Notes: generated by a model from the letters alone, not told the origin. Shown: positions 44,769 to 54,164, numbered from the stretch's first letter. The stretch: 64,000 bases of DNA from an uncultured Microbacterium sp. (GCF_947489255.1 NZ_CANLCY010000002.1:310001-374000); one strand, 5' to 3'. Numbers and translations are program-made.

Positions 44769-47335
44769 CAGTCCTCCTGGGGTGCGAACACGATGTCGGT
44801 GACGGTGGTGGAGTCGCCCTCGGCGAAGGCGATCGTCTCGATGCGACCCACGGCGCGCAGGTCGCCCTCGGCGAGACGCAGCGCCTCGACGTTCGGACCG
44901 GCCACGGTGAGGGAGGTCACGGGCGTCTTCTGCGAGGCCTTGGCCTCGGTCTTGGCGCGACGGATGCCGATGAGCGCGGCGCTCACGGCCGTGAGCACGG
45001 CCGGGTCGCCCTCGATGCCCAGCGGCTCGGGCCACGCGGCGGTGTGCACCGAGCCCTCCTCGAACCACGACCACACCTCCTCCGACGCGAACGACAGCAC
45101 GGGAGCGAACAGGCGCACGAGCGCCGACAGGGCCGTGCGCAGCGCGAGGGCGGCCGAGGCCTGACCCACGTCGGACTGGTCGTAGGCGCGCTCCTTGACG
45201 AGCTCGAGGTAGTCGTCGCAGAACGTCCAGAAGAACGACTCCGTGATCTCCAGCGCCCGCGCGTGGTCGTAGGCCTCGAAGGCGGCCGTCGCGTCGCGCA
45301 CCACGGCATCCAGGGTCGAGAGCATCGACGCGTCGAGCGCGTGCGTCACCTCGGCGCCCTCGGGCACGGGGAACGACAGCACGAACTTCGCCGCGTTCAG
45401 CAGCTTGATGGCCAGGCGGCGGCCGATCTTCACCTGCGTGGGGTTCTGCGGGTCGAAGGCCGCGTCGGTGCCGAGACGGCTGGATGCCGACCAGTAGCGC
45501 ACCGCGTCGGAGCCGTGCTGCTTCAGGATGTCGGCGGGCGTGACGACGTTGCCCTTCGACTTCGACATCTTCTTGCGGTCGGGGTCGACGATGAAGCCGG
45601 AGATCGCAGCATCCGTCCAGGGGCTGCGGTCGTCTTCGAGGGCGCTGCGCAGCATGGTCGAGAAGAGCCACGTGCGGATGATGTCCTGGCCCTGCGGGCG
45701 CAGGTCGAACGGCGAGACGAGGTTCCACAGCTCCTCGTCGCGCTGCCAGCCACCGGCGAGCTGCGGGGTGAGCGAGGAGGTCGCCCACGTGTCGAGGATG
45801 TCGCGCTCGGCGTCGAAGCCGCCGGGAATGCCCCGCTGGTCCTCGGTGTAGCCCGGGGGCACGTCGACCGTGGGGTCCACGGGGAGCGACGTGAGATCGG
45901 GGGTGAGCACGCGGGAGTAGTCCCGCTCGCCGCTGTCGTCGAGGCCGTACCAGACCGGGATCGGCACACCGAAGAAGCGCTGGCGCGATACGAGCCAGTC
46001 GCCGGTGAGGCCGTTGGTCCAGTTCTCGAAGCGCACGCGCATGAAGTCCGGATGCCACGACATCTCGCGACCGAGGGCCACCAGACGCTCGCGCAGCTCG
46101 GCGTCGCGCGCGCCGTTGCGGATGTACCACTGGCGGGTCGACACGATCTCGAGCGGCCGGTCGCCCTTCTCGAAAAACTTCACGGGGTGCGTGAAGGGCT
46201 TCGGGGCGCCCTCCATGGCGCCGGATTCCTGCAGGAGCTCGACGACGCGCTTCTTGGCGCTGAACACGGTCTTGCCGGCGAGTTCGTCGTACGCCGCCTT
46301 CGCGGCATCCGTCACGATCACGTCGGGGGCGTCGGCGACGATCCGCCCGTCTTTGCCGATGATCGTGCGGTTGGGGAGGTCGAGCTCGCGCCACCAGATG
46401 ATGTCGGTCACGTCGCCGAAGGTGCAGATCATGGCGATGCCCGACCCCTTGTCCTTCTGCGCGAGCGGGTGGGCGAGCACGGGCACCTCGACGTCGAACA
46501 GCGGGGTGCGCACGGTGGTGCCGAACATCGGCTGGTAGCGCTCGTCGTCGGGGTTCGCAACGAGGGCTACACACGCTGCGAGGAGCTCGGGGCGGGTGGT
46601 CTCGATGAACACGTCGCCCGAACCGTCGGTCTTGGCGAAGCCGACGCGGTGGTAGGCGGCGGGCTGGTCGCGGTCCTCGAGCTCGGCCTGGGCGATCGCG
46701 GAGCGGAAGTCCACGTCCCACAGCGTCGGCGCGAGGGCCTGGTACGCCTCGCCGCGCTCGATGTTGCGCAGGAACGCCAGCTGGCTCGTGCGGATCGAGT
46801 CGTCGGAGATCGTGCGGTAGGTCTGCGTCCAATCGACGCTGAGGCCCAGCTCGCGGAAGAGATCCTCGAACTGCTTCTCGTCTTCGACCGTCAGCTGCTC
46901 GCACAGCTCGATGAAGTTGCGGCGGCTGATGGGCACCTGATCGGCGGCCTTGCTGCTCTTGTTGTCGCCGCCCGCGAACGGCGGGGTGAAGTCGGCGTCG
47001 TAGGGGAGCGAGGGATCGCAGCGCACGCCGTAGTAGTTCTGCACGCGGCGCTCGGTGGGCAGGCCGTTGTCGTCCCAGCCCATCGGGTAGAACACCGTCT
47101 TGCCGCGCATGCGCTCGAAGCGCACCTTCACGTCGGTGTGCGTGAACGAGAACACGTGCCCGATGTGCAGGCTTCCGGATGCCGTCGGCGGCGGCGTGTC
47201 CACGGAGTAGACGCCCTGGCGGCCGGCCTCGGCGGCGCGCAGGCGGTCGAAGACATAGGTGCCGCGCTCGCGCCACGCGGCGTCCCATTTCTGCTCGAGG
47301 CCTTCCAGCGCGGGCTTGTCGGGGATCGTGGCCAT
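44768..47335 (-). CDS. valS: Valyl-tRNA synthetase
   Basis: 855-aa class I synthetase. The HIGH motif is GSLHIGHVF and the KMSKS motif is KKMSKSKGNVV; an editing domain lies between and a tRNA-binding anticodon domain follows. The usual C-terminal coiled coil appears short. ATG at 47335 (MATIPDKPALEG) has GAGGAG about seven bases upstream; the longer frame into the upstream region is rejected. No T-box was seen before it, unlike ileS. Confidence 0.95.
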   Translation of the reverse strand: MATIPDKPALEGLEQKWDAAWRERGTYVFDRLRAAEAGRQGVYSVDTPPPTASGSLHIGHVFSFTHTDVKVRFERMRGKTVFYPMGWDDNGLPTERRVQNYYGVRCDPSLPYDADFTPPFAGGDNKSSKAADQVPISRRNFIELCEQLTVEDEKQFEDLFRELGLSVDWTQTYRTISDDSIRTSQLAFLRNIERGEAYQALAPTLWDVDFRSAIAQAELEDRDQPAAYHRVGFAKTDGSGDVFIETTRPELLAACVALVANPDDERYQPMFGTTVRTPLFDVEVPVLAHPLAQKDKGSGIAMICTFGDVTDIIWWRELDLPNRTIIGKDGRIVADAPDVIVTDAAKAAYDELAGKTVFSAKKRVVELLQESGAMEGAPKPFTHPVKFFEKGDRPLEIVSTRQWYIRNGARDAELRERLVALGREMSWHPDFMRVRFENWTNGLTGDWLVSRQRFFGVPIPVWYGLDDSGERDYSRVLTPDLTSLPVDPTVDVPPGYTEDQRGIPGGFDAERDILDTWATSSLTPQLAGGWQRDEELWNLVSPFDLRPQGQDIIRTWLFSTMLRSALEDDRSPWTDAAISGFIVDPDRKKMSKSKGNVVTPADILKQHGSDAVRYWSASSRLGTDAAFDPQNPTQVKIGRRLAIKLLNAAKFVLSFPVPEGAEVTHALDASMLSTLDAVVRDATAAFEAYDHARALEITESFFWTFCDDYLELVKERAYDQSDVGQASAALALRTALSALVRLFAPVLSFASEEVWSWFEEGSVHTAAWPEPLGIEGDPAVLTAVSAALIGIRRAKTEAKASQKTPVTSLTVAGPNVEALRLAEGDLRAVGRIETIAFAEGDSTTVTDIVFAPQED

Positions 47336-47514
47336 GGAAAAACTCCTCGAGCGATATGGGCGGCACTGTGTGAGCGTGCCTGATGGGTGCGGCATCCATC
47401 GTATCGGGCCGGGGTCCTCGTGTCGGGGCACGCGCGGACGTGTGCCGTACCGGCTGTGCGGCCCCGCGTGCGGCGGTGGGGCGCGGCTGCATGCGGCTTC
47501 TCAGCTGCGTTCGG

Positions 47515-47600
47515 TGCGCGCAAAGTGAGCGATGCGCGCAATCTCCGTCGATTGACGCGGATGCGGGCGGAGGTTGTGCACATCGCGGAGTTCGTGAGCG
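47515..47600. repeat. Long-hairpin repeat, copy c (degenerate)
   Basis: Left arm gcgcgcaaagtgagcgatgc and right arm GGCGGAGGTTGTGCACATCG; the second GAGGTTGTGCGC unit has decayed to GAGTTCGTGAGCGC. Lies just upstream of the DUF559 gene. Confidence 0.6.
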
Positions 47601-47629
47601 CGACGCCGCGCCTCCTCCCCAGGGGCCAG

Positions 47630-48529
47630 ATGATCCACAGAGCCGACGCGACGCCCCCGGAGCGCGTGCCCGTCGCGCACCATGTCGTCATGCCCACCGA
47701 TCGAGCTCGTTCCGTCGCCGGACGTGTCGCAGAACTCGGTGGCGTGGCGCGGCCGACGCGGCTCGTCCGGGAGGGGCACGGTCGTCGTCAGATCGCGGAT
47801 GCCATCTCGCGCGGACTCGTGACGCGGGTACGCCGTGACTGGATCGCCAGCCCCGATGCCGATGAGTACCTGGTCGCGGCGGCGAGGACGGGAACCGTCG
47901 TGTCCTGCGTCACCGCCGCCGAGCGCCTCGGGATCTGGGTGCACGAGCGTCCCGACCGCCCGCACGTCGCCTACCCCGGCCGGGGGAAGATCGCCGAGAC
48001 GGCGGCCGTCGTCCATTGGCAACGCGCGATCGTTCCGCGGCATCCCGATCTGCTCGAAGACGGCGTCGAGAACGTGCTCATGACCGTGGCCGCGTGCCGG
48101 CCCTACGAAGAAGCGCTCGCGGTGTGGGAGTCGGCGGTGAACAAGCGGCTCGTCGACCGTCGCAGACTCGAACGGCTGCCGTGGGTGGGCGTTGCGCGCC
48201 GTCTCGCGACCGAGGTGACACCGTGGGCGGATTCGGGACTCGAAACGTACTTCTCGACGCGGTTGCGATGGCTCCGCCTCTCGATCCGGCCACAGATCTG
48301 GATCGATGGTCATCGGGTGGACTTCCTCATCGGCGAGCGACTCGCGGTGCAGATCGACGGCGGGCATCACGTCGGCCCGCAACGATCGGAGGACATCCGG
48401 CACGATGCCGCGCTCATGCTGCTCGGCTATCACGTCATCCGTGTGAGCTATGAGCAGGTCATGCACCGCTGGCCCGAGGTGCAGGAGCTGATCATGCACG
48501 CGGTGGCCCAGGGCCTCCACCGCGCGTGA
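47630..48529 (+). CDS. DUF559 nuclease-like protein with AbiEi-like N-terminal HTH
   Basis: About 299 aa. The N-terminal part (RVAELGGVARPTRLVREGHG, RRQIADAISRGLVTRVRRDW) resembles the winged-helix domain of AbiEi-type antitoxins. The C-terminal part has VDFLIGERLAVQIDGGHHVG and a final RVSYEQVMHRWPEVQ strand-helix, the PD-(D/E)xK-like Vsr/DUF559 core, with Asp and Gln-Ile-Asp residues in place. ATG at 47630 has AGGGG five bases upstream; ATG at 47690 gives a shorter start. No partner toxin is adjacent. Long-hairpin repeats flank it on both sides. Confidence 0.72.
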   Translation: MIHRADATPPERVPVAHHVVMPTDRARSVAGRVAELGGVARPTRLVREGHGRRQIADAISRGLVTRVRRDWIASPDADEYLVAAARTGTVVSCVTAAERLGIWVHERPDRPHVAYPGRGKIAETAAVVHWQRAIVPRHPDLLEDGVENVLMTVAACRPYEEALAVWESAVNKRLVDRRRLERLPWVGVARRLATEVTPWADSGLETYFSTRLRWLRLSIRPQIWIDGHRVDFLIGERLAVQIDGGHHVGPQRSEDIRHDAALMLLGYHVIRVSYEQVMHRWPEVQELIMHAVAQGLHRA

Positions 48530-48601
48530 GTCGTGCGGGAGGGCTTAATGTCCCGCGCCGTGCGCGGTTGGCCTGGGCTGGACGCCCCGGGCCGAGCGCC
48601 G

Positions 48602-48702
48602 TGCGCAGAGTCGGCGATGTGCACAAGGTCAGTTCAGCGGGGCGGATGCTGGCGGAGGTTGTGCGTATCGCGGAGGTTGTGCAGGGCGCGGAGGTTGTGC
48701 GC
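48602..48702. repeat. Long-hairpin repeat, copy d (tandem array)
   Basis: First of three adjacent copies in the 535-base gene-free gap 48530-49064. Left arm starts gtgcgcagagtcggcgatgt; the right side carries three GAGGTTGTGC units instead of two. The spacer is GTTCAGCGGGGCGGATGCTG. Confidence 0.75.
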
Positions 48703-48731
48703 GGGTGGGAGTGGTCATGGGCCGCGCGCCG

Positions 48732-48813
48732 TGCGCAGGGTCGGCGATGTGCACAGGGTCAGTTCAGCGGGGCGGATGCTGGCGGAGGTTGTGCGCGGCG
48801 CGGAGGTTGTGCG
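48732..48813. repeat. Long-hairpin repeat, copy e (tandem array)
   Basis: Second copy, almost identical in left arm and spacer to copy d, offset by 130 bases; right side has two GGAGGTTGTGCGC units joined by GGCGC. Confidence 0.75.
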
Positions 48814-48843
48814 CGGGTGGTGAGTGGTCACGGGCTGCGCGCC

Positions 48844-48949
48844 GTGCGCAGGGTCGGCGATGTGCACAGGGTCAGTGCGACGGGGCGGATGCTGGCGGAG
48901 GTTGTGCGCATCGCGGAGGTTATGCGCGGCGTGGAGGCTGTGCGCATCG
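48844..48949. repeat. Long-hairpin repeat, copy f (tandem array)
   Basis: Third copy, 113 bases after copy e. Right side has three units, the last drifting to GAGGCTGTGCGCATCGCGG. It ends about 115 bases before the oligopeptide-binding gene. Confidence 0.75.
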
Positions 48950-49064
48950 CGGAGCACGGGCGCCTCAGCGCGGCCGCGCGGCCGCGAACTCCGGACTTTC
49001 CGCACCCGGTCCAGGAACGCGGGTAGGCTGGGGGTTCCCCCACCGAAGACTTCGAGGTTTCGTC

Positions 49065-50678
49065 ATGCCTTCTCAGCTTTCCCGGCGCGTGCTCTCCGCC
49101 GTGGCCGTCGGCGCGGTCGCCGCTCTGTCCCTCTCCGCCTGCGCCGGGTCCGACCCGGCGGCGTCCGGTGACGGCGAGATCGTCTGGGCGATCGAGGGCG
49201 CGAACCTCTCGGCGGGCAAGATGGACCCGCAGACCAGTCAGCTCGACGTCACCGCCATGGTGCAGCGCGCCGTGCTCGACTCGCTCGTGTTCCAGGAGCC
49301 CGACGGATCGTTCTCGCCGTGGCTCGCCGAGTCCTGGGACATCGAGGACGACGGTGCGAGCTACCTCTTCCGCCTGCGCACCGACGTGACCTTCCACGAC
49401 GGCACGCCCTTCGACGCCGCCGCCGTCAAGGCGAACTTCGATCGCATCGTCGACCCCGACACCGCCTCCGCCCAGGCCGCGAGCATGCTGGGCGGCGACC
49501 TGTACGCGGGCACCGACGTCGTCGACGAGCACACCGTGCGCGTGCGCTTCACGCAGCCCTACGCGCCGTTCCTGCAGGCCGCGAGCACCGCTCTGCTCGG
49601 CTTCTACTCGCCGACCGTGCTCGAGACCAAGGCCGACCAGCTCGCCGCGGGCGGCCCCGACGTCACCGTCGGCACGGGTCCCTTCGAACTGACCGAATAC
49701 ACGCCCGATCAGGACATCGTCTACACCCGCAACGACGACTACACGTGGGGTCCCGACGGGGCCGGCGCGCCCGCCTTCAAGACGCTCCGCGTCGACATCC
49801 TCCCCGAGGCCTCGGTGCGCGTCGGGGCGCTCTCCAGCGGCCAGGCCGACGTGGTGACCAACCTGCCCCCGAACCTCGTCTCGCAGGTGCCCGCCGACGA
49901 CACCGTGCAGTCGATCGCCTACCCCGGGCTGCCCTACTCCCTGTTCCTGAACGAGAAGTACGGCGTCTTCGCCGACGAGAAGGTGCGCCAGGCGTTCACC
50001 CGCGCGATCGATGTCGACACGGCCGTGGACGAGATCTTCTTCGGCCAGTACCCGCGGGCGTGGAGCATCCTCGGCGCCACCACCCCCGGCTACGACGCGA
50101 GCCTCGAGAACTCCTGGCCCTTCGACCAGGCGGAGGCGAACGCCCTGCTCGACGAGGCCGGCTGGACAGGACGGGATGCCGACGGCATCCGCACCAAGGA
50201 CGGACAGCGTCTCACCGCCCGCTGGATCGCCTGGACCCCCGTGCCCGACGACCGCGCCGCCCTGGCCAACGCCGTGCAGAGCGACCTGAAGGCCGTGGGC
50301 TTCGACCTGCAGCGCGAGGTTCTCGAGCCCGGTGCCTACAACGAGCAGTACGGACCGAAGACCTACGACGTGACCGACTGGGGCTTCTCGGGCGTCGACC
50401 CCGACCTGCTGCGCAGCCACCTCGCCACCGACGGCTTCCAGAACGCGTCTCAGGTGAGCGACCCGGCGATGGACGCGCTGCTCGAACAGGGCGCCTCGAC
50501 CACGGATGCCGCCGCGCGCAACGACGTGTACGCCCAGGTGCAGCAGTGGAACGCCGAGCACGCCGCGATCGTGCCGCTGTACAGCCCCACGCTGATCAGC
50601 GCCGTGCGTCCCGACATCACCGGGCTGAGCTTCGACCTGTACGGTCGTCCGCTCTTCGCCACAGCCTCGGTCGGCTGA
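49065..50678 (+). CDS. Oligopeptide/dipeptide ABC transporter substrate-binding lipoprotein
   Basis: 537 aa family 5 solute-binding protein. Signal peptide ends LSAC with Cys26 lipidated. GSFSPWLAESWDIEDDGASY, TFHDGTPFDAAAVKANFDRI and KVRQAFTRAIDV are family motifs. ATG at 49065 has CGAGG seven bases upstream; the longer frame runs through the repeat array and is rejected. It heads a four-gene operon with both permeases and a fused ATPase. Peptide specificity is not readable. Confidence 0.9.
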   Translation: MPSQLSRRVLSAVAVGAVAALSLSACAGSDPAASGDGEIVWAIEGANLSAGKMDPQTSQLDVTAMVQRAVLDSLVFQEPDGSFSPWLAESWDIEDDGASYLFRLRTDVTFHDGTPFDAAAVKANFDRIVDPDTASAQAASMLGGDLYAGTDVVDEHTVRVRFTQPYAPFLQAASTALLGFYSPTVLETKADQLAAGGPDVTVGTGPFELTEYTPDQDIVYTRNDDYTWGPDGAGAPAFKTLRVDILPEASVRVGALSSGQADVVTNLPPNLVSQVPADDTVQSIAYPGLPYSLFLNEKYGVFADEKVRQAFTRAIDVDTAVDEIFFGQYPRAWSILGATTPGYDASLENSWPFDQAEANALLDEAGWTGRDADGIRTKDGQRLTARWIAWTPVPDDRAALANAVQSDLKAVGFDLQREVLEPGAYNEQYGPKTYDVTDWGFSGVDPDLLRSHLATDGFQNASQVSDPAMDALLEQGASTTDAAARNDVYAQVQQWNAEHAAIVPLYSPTLISAVRPDITGLSFDLYGRPLFATASVG

Positions 50679-50703
50679 GTCCACCGCTGACGACGGACCC
50701 CGG

Positions 50704-51681
50704 ATGCCACGCTCTCGCCCGCGCGCGATCTTCACGCGCATCGGCGGGATCGTGGCATCCGTCGTCCTGGTGCTCTGGGGGGCCGCGACCCTGGCGTTCG
50801 TGGCGTTCCGGGTCATCCCCGGCGATCCCGTCGAGGTGATGCTGGGGCCGCAGGCGCAGGTCGGCGATGCGGTGAAGGCGGCGATGCGCAGCGACCTCGG
50901 CCTCGACCGGCCGGTTGTGGAGCAGTACGCGTCGTTCATCGCGCGCCTCGCGAGGGGCGATCTGGGCGAGTCGTACCAGCTGCGCCTGCCCGTGACCGAG
51001 GTCATCGGGCGCCAGCTCGGGCCGACGCTGCAGTTGTCGGCACTCGCCCTGGTCATCGCGGTGGTGCTGGCGCTGGCATCCGCTCTGCTCGTTCGCGGGC
51101 GGACCGGTCGTGCGGTGGCATCCGGGATCGAGCTCGTGGTGCTGTCGTCGCCGGTGTTCTGGACGGGCCTCGTGCTGCTGAGCGTGTTCTCGTTCCAGCT
51201 GGGGTGGTTCCCGGTGTCGGGGGCGCGGGACGGCGCCGCCATCGTGCTCCCCGCGGTGACGCTGGCGCTCCCCGTCGCCGCTCTGCTGTCGCAGGTCTTG
51301 CGCGACGGTGTCGAGGCGGCCGAGCGCGAGCCCTTCCTGCTGACCGTGCGGGCCCGCGGCGCCGGCGCGGTGCGCGAGAGCGTGCACCACACCCTGCGCC
51401 ACGCCGGGGCCGGGGGACTCACGCTCGCCGCGTACCTCGTGGGGTCGCTTCTGGGCGGAGCGGTGCTGGTCGAGACGGTGTTCGCCCGTCCCGGAATCGG
51501 TCGCGTCACGCTCACGGCCATCACCGACCGCGACCTGCCCGTGATCACCGGGGTGATCCTGCTCAGCGCGCTCGTCTTCGTCGTGATCAACACGATCGTC
51601 GACCTCGTCGTGCCCCTGATCGACCCCCGCCTGCGTGCCGCGGAACCCGCGCTGAGCGTGCGGACGGCGGTGCCGTCGTGA
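50704..51681 (+). CDS. ABC transporter permease (DppB/OppB type)
   Basis: 325 aa with six membrane helices. RVIPGDPVEVMLGPQAQVGD near the N terminus and DLGLDRPVVEQYASFIARLA are DppB hallmarks; the EAA loop reads LLTVRARGAGAVRESVHHTL. Its start region holds GGATGCCACGC and, 55 bases on, CGTGGCATCC as an inverted pair within the coding sequence. Overlaps the next permease by four bases. Confidence 0.9.
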   Translation: MPRSRPRAIFTRIGGIVASVVLVLWGAATLAFVAFRVIPGDPVEVMLGPQAQVGDAVKAAMRSDLGLDRPVVEQYASFIARLARGDLGESYQLRLPVTEVIGRQLGPTLQLSALALVIAVVLALASALLVRGRTGRAVASGIELVVLSSPVFWTGLVLLSVFSFQLGWFPVSGARDGAAIVLPAVTLALPVAALLSQVLRDGVEAAEREPFLLTVRARGAGAVRESVHHTLRHAGAGGLTLAAYLVGSLLGGAVLVETVFARPGIGRVTLTAITDRDLPVITGVILLSALVFVVINTIVDLVVPLIDPRLRAAEPALSVRTAVPS

Positions 51682-52499
51682 GCGGGCCCCGTCCGGCGCG
51701 CCGGGCCGCGCTGATCGCCGCCGGTACCGTCCTCGCCGTCATCGCCCTCGCCGCCGTCGCGCCCGGGCTCCTCGCCACCCACGATCCGCTGCTCACCGAC
51801 GTGCGCTCCACGCTCCAGCCGCCCAGCGCGGCGCATTGGTTCGGCACCGATCAGAGCGGACGCGACGTCTACTCGCGCGTCGTGTACGGGGCGGGCCGGT
51901 CGGTCGGCATCGGCCTGCTCGCCACGGCTCTCGCCCTCGTCGTCGGGGTCGTCGCGGGTTCGCTCTCGGCCGTCGCGCCGCGCCTCGTCGACGCCGCGGC
52001 GATGCGCGTGGTCGACGTGCTGCTGGCCTTCCCCGAGTTCCTGGTGGCGCTGCTGGTCGTCGCGGTGCTCGGTCCCGGAGCCGTGAACGTCGCGATCGCG
52101 GTGACGATCGCGGCGGTCCCGGTGTATGTGCGACTGGCGCGCGCGCAGACGCGTTCGCTCGCGGCGGCCGAGCACGTCGAAGCGGCGCGCCTCATCGGTG
52201 TACCCGCCGCGGTGGTGCACGTGCGCCACGTGCTGCCGGGCGTTCTCGGCGCCGCGAGCGTGCTCGCGACCATCGGTGTCGGCACGAGCATCCTCGCGGC
52301 CGCGGGGCTCAGCTTCCTGGGGCTCGGCCCCACCGAGCCGACCGCGGAGTGGGGCCTCATGCTCTCCGCGGGACGCAACCTCCTGTTGCAGGCCCCGTGG
52401 GTCGCGCTGTTCCCCGGGCTGGCCATCACCGCCACCGTCGTGAGCGTCAGCGTGGTCGGCCGCATCCTGCGCGCGCGAGCCGAGGAGCGGGGCGCATGA
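51678..52499 (+). CDS. ABC transporter permease (DppC/OppC type)
   Basis: 273 aa, about six helices. HWFGTDQSGRDVYSRVVYGA is the typical DppC N-terminal motif and VEAARLIGVPAAVVHVRHVL the EAA loop; it ends SVVGRILRARAEERGA. GTG start inside the end of the preceding permease, ATGA overlap with the ATPase gene. Confidence 0.9.
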   Translation: MSGPRPARRAALIAAGTVLAVIALAAVAPGLLATHDPLLTDVRSTLQPPSAAHWFGTDQSGRDVYSRVVYGAGRSVGIGLLATALALVVGVVAGSLSAVAPRLVDAAAMRVVDVLLAFPEFLVALLVVAVLGPGAVNVAIAVTIAAVPVYVRLARAQTRSLAAAEHVEAARLIGVPAAVVHVRHVLPGVLGAASVLATIGVGTSILAAAGLSFLGLGPTEPTAEWGLMLSAGRNLLLQAPWVALFPGLAITATVVSVSVVGRILRARAEERGA

Positions 52500-54061
52500 G
52501 CGGCGTGCGGGTGCGAGGCCTGCGGATCGACGGGCCGTCGGGCTCGATCGTCCGCGATCTCGATCTCGATGTCGCGCCGGGGGAGTGCGTCGCGATCGTC
52601 GGGGAGTCGGGGACCGGCAAATCGGTGAGCGCCCGGGCCCTGCTGGGGCTCACGCCGACGGGTCTGCGCAGCTCGGCGGACGAGCTCGAGATCGACGGCG
52701 TCGACACGCGCGCGTTCGGCGAGCGGCAATGGAGACGACTGCGCGGCCGCCGCATCGCGCTGGTGTCGCAGGACGCGCTCGTGTCCCTCGATCCGCTCCG
52801 CCGCATCGGCGCCGAGGTCGCCGAACCGGTCCGCATCCACGAGCCCTCGGTGCGCGGCGCCGCTCTCGCCGCGCGCGTGCTCGACAGCCTCGCGCGGGTG
52901 GCGATGCCCGAGCCCGACGTGCGGGCACGGCAGTACCCGCACGAGCTGTCGGGGGGTCTGCGTCAGCGCGCGCTCATCGTCTCCGCGCTTGCGGCGCACC
53001 CGGCGGTGCTCGTCGCCGACGAGCCCACGACGGCTCTGGATGCCACCGTGCAGGCCCGGGTGCTGGCGCTTCTGCGACGCATCGCCGACGACGGCGTGGC
53101 CGTGGTCTTCATCAGTCACGACCTCGGCGCCGTCGCGCGGGTCGCCGACCGGGTCGTCGTCCTGCACGAAGGACGCGTCGTGGAGACCGGCCCGACGGCC
53201 GAGGTGCTGGAATCCCCCCGCGATCCCCACACGCGGGCGCTGGTGGTCGCGGTCTCGCACGAGCCGCTCGGACGGAGTCCTCGCACCGACGAGCCCCTGC
53301 TGCGCGCCGACGGCCTCGGGAAACGCTTCGGCGACCGCGTGGCCGTCGACGACGTCTCGCTCGCCCTGCGTCGCGGACGCACCCTCGCGGTGGTGGGGGA
53401 GTCGGGCTCGGGCAAGACGACCCTCGCCCGTATGATCGTGGGGGTGACGGATCCGGATGCCGGGTCTTTGCGCTTCGACGCCCGGCCCTGGTCGTCGCGG
53501 GTCGCCGTCGGCGCCGCGCGCACGCGCGTGCAGCTGGTGCAGCAGAATCCGTGGGGTGCTCTCGACCCGCGATGGACGATCGGGCGCACGCTCGGCGAGG
53601 CCGTCGCCGCCGGAGGGGTGCCGCGGGGCGAGCGCCGTGCCGCGGTCGCCGCGCTGCTCGAAGAGGTCGGCCTCTCGCCGGCGTTCGTTCGTCGCCGGCC
53701 CGCGCAGCTGTCGGGCGGTCAGCGCCAGCGTGTCGCGATCGCGCGAGCCCTGGCGGTGTCGCCCGATCTGCTCGTGCTCGACGAGCCGGTGTCGGCCCTC
53801 GATGCGTCGGTGCGGGCGCGCATCCTCGACCGCCTGCTCGCGCTGCAGTCCGAGCGGGATCTCGCGATGGTGTTCATCACGCACGATCTCGACGTGGTGG
53901 CCGCGATCGCCGACGACGTGATCGTGATGAAGGACGGTCGGGTCGTCGACTCGGGCGCCGTCTCGTGCGTCTTCGCCGCCCCCGCGCACCCCTTCACCCG
54001 CGAGCTGCTGGCCGCGGCCGGCCTCCGCTCCGAACCCGGCGGAGCCGCAACTCCGCAGTGA
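52496..54061 (+). CDS. Oligopeptide ABC transporter ATPase, fused DppD-DppF
   Basis: 521 aa with two complete nucleotide-binding domains in one chain: Walker A GESGTGKS and GESGSGKT, signatures LSGGLRQRALIVSALA and LSGGQRQRVAIARALA, Walker B VLVADEPTTALDA and LLVLDEPVSALDA. Elsewhere these are often separate DppD and DppF subunits. It energises import through the two permeases. The T-box leader of ileS follows. Confidence 0.9.
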   Translation: MSGVRVRGLRIDGPSGSIVRDLDLDVAPGECVAIVGESGTGKSVSARALLGLTPTGLRSSADELEIDGVDTRAFGERQWRRLRGRRIALVSQDALVSLDPLRRIGAEVAEPVRIHEPSVRGAALAARVLDSLARVAMPEPDVRARQYPHELSGGLRQRALIVSALAAHPAVLVADEPTTALDATVQARVLALLRRIADDGVAVVFISHDLGAVARVADRVVVLHEGRVVETGPTAEVLESPRDPHTRALVVAVSHEPLGRSPRTDEPLLRADGLGKRFGDRVAVDDVSLALRRGRTLAVVGESGSGKTTLARMIVGVTDPDAGSLRFDARPWSSRVAVGAARTRVQLVQQNPWGALDPRWTIGRTLGEAVAAGGVPRGERRAAVAALLEEVGLSPAFVRRRPAQLSGGQRQRVAIARALAVSPDLLVLDEPVSALDASVRARILDRLLALQSERDLAMVFITHDLDVVAAIADDVIVMKDGRVVDSGAVSCVFAAPAHPFTRELLAAAGLRSEPGGAATPQ

Positions 54062-54152
54062 GGGTCACTTGGCGCGGCCGACGCCGCCGCGCGACGCGGC
54101 CCCGACCCGCGCCCTCGAGCGCCGCGCCGGCGCGCGCAGCCCCGCGCTCGCG

Positions 54153-54158
54153 TAGAAT
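54153..54158 (+). promoter_or_regulatory. -10 element of the ileS promoter
   Basis: TAGAAT, close to consensus, about seven bases before the predicted start of the T-box leader; no clear -35 element is visible. Confidence 0.5.
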
Positions 54159-54164
54159 GAGGGC

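Noticed and set aside
44520..47492. 990-aa minus-strand frame overlapping valS
   Set aside because: Only its last 82 codons (from ATG 44768) are credible as a separate small gene; the rest is an out-of-frame reading of valS.
47630..48529. Complete AbiE type IV toxin-antitoxin system
   Set aside because: Only an AbiEi-like N-terminal fold is seen; no AbiEii nucleotidyltransferase is adjacent.
48602..48949. CRISPR array
   Set aside because: Copies are about 80-100 nt with conserved spacers between GAGGTTGTGC units, no unique 30-40-nt spacers, and no cas genes nearby.
48705..49064. Longer N terminus for the oligopeptide-binding protein
   Set aside because: It would translate the repeat array; the signal peptide with lipobox begins at 49065.
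48828..52229. 1133-aa open frame on the minus strand opposite the oligopeptide importer
   Set aside because: The plus strand carries recognised substrate-binding protein and permeases; the opposite frame has no homology-like pattern.
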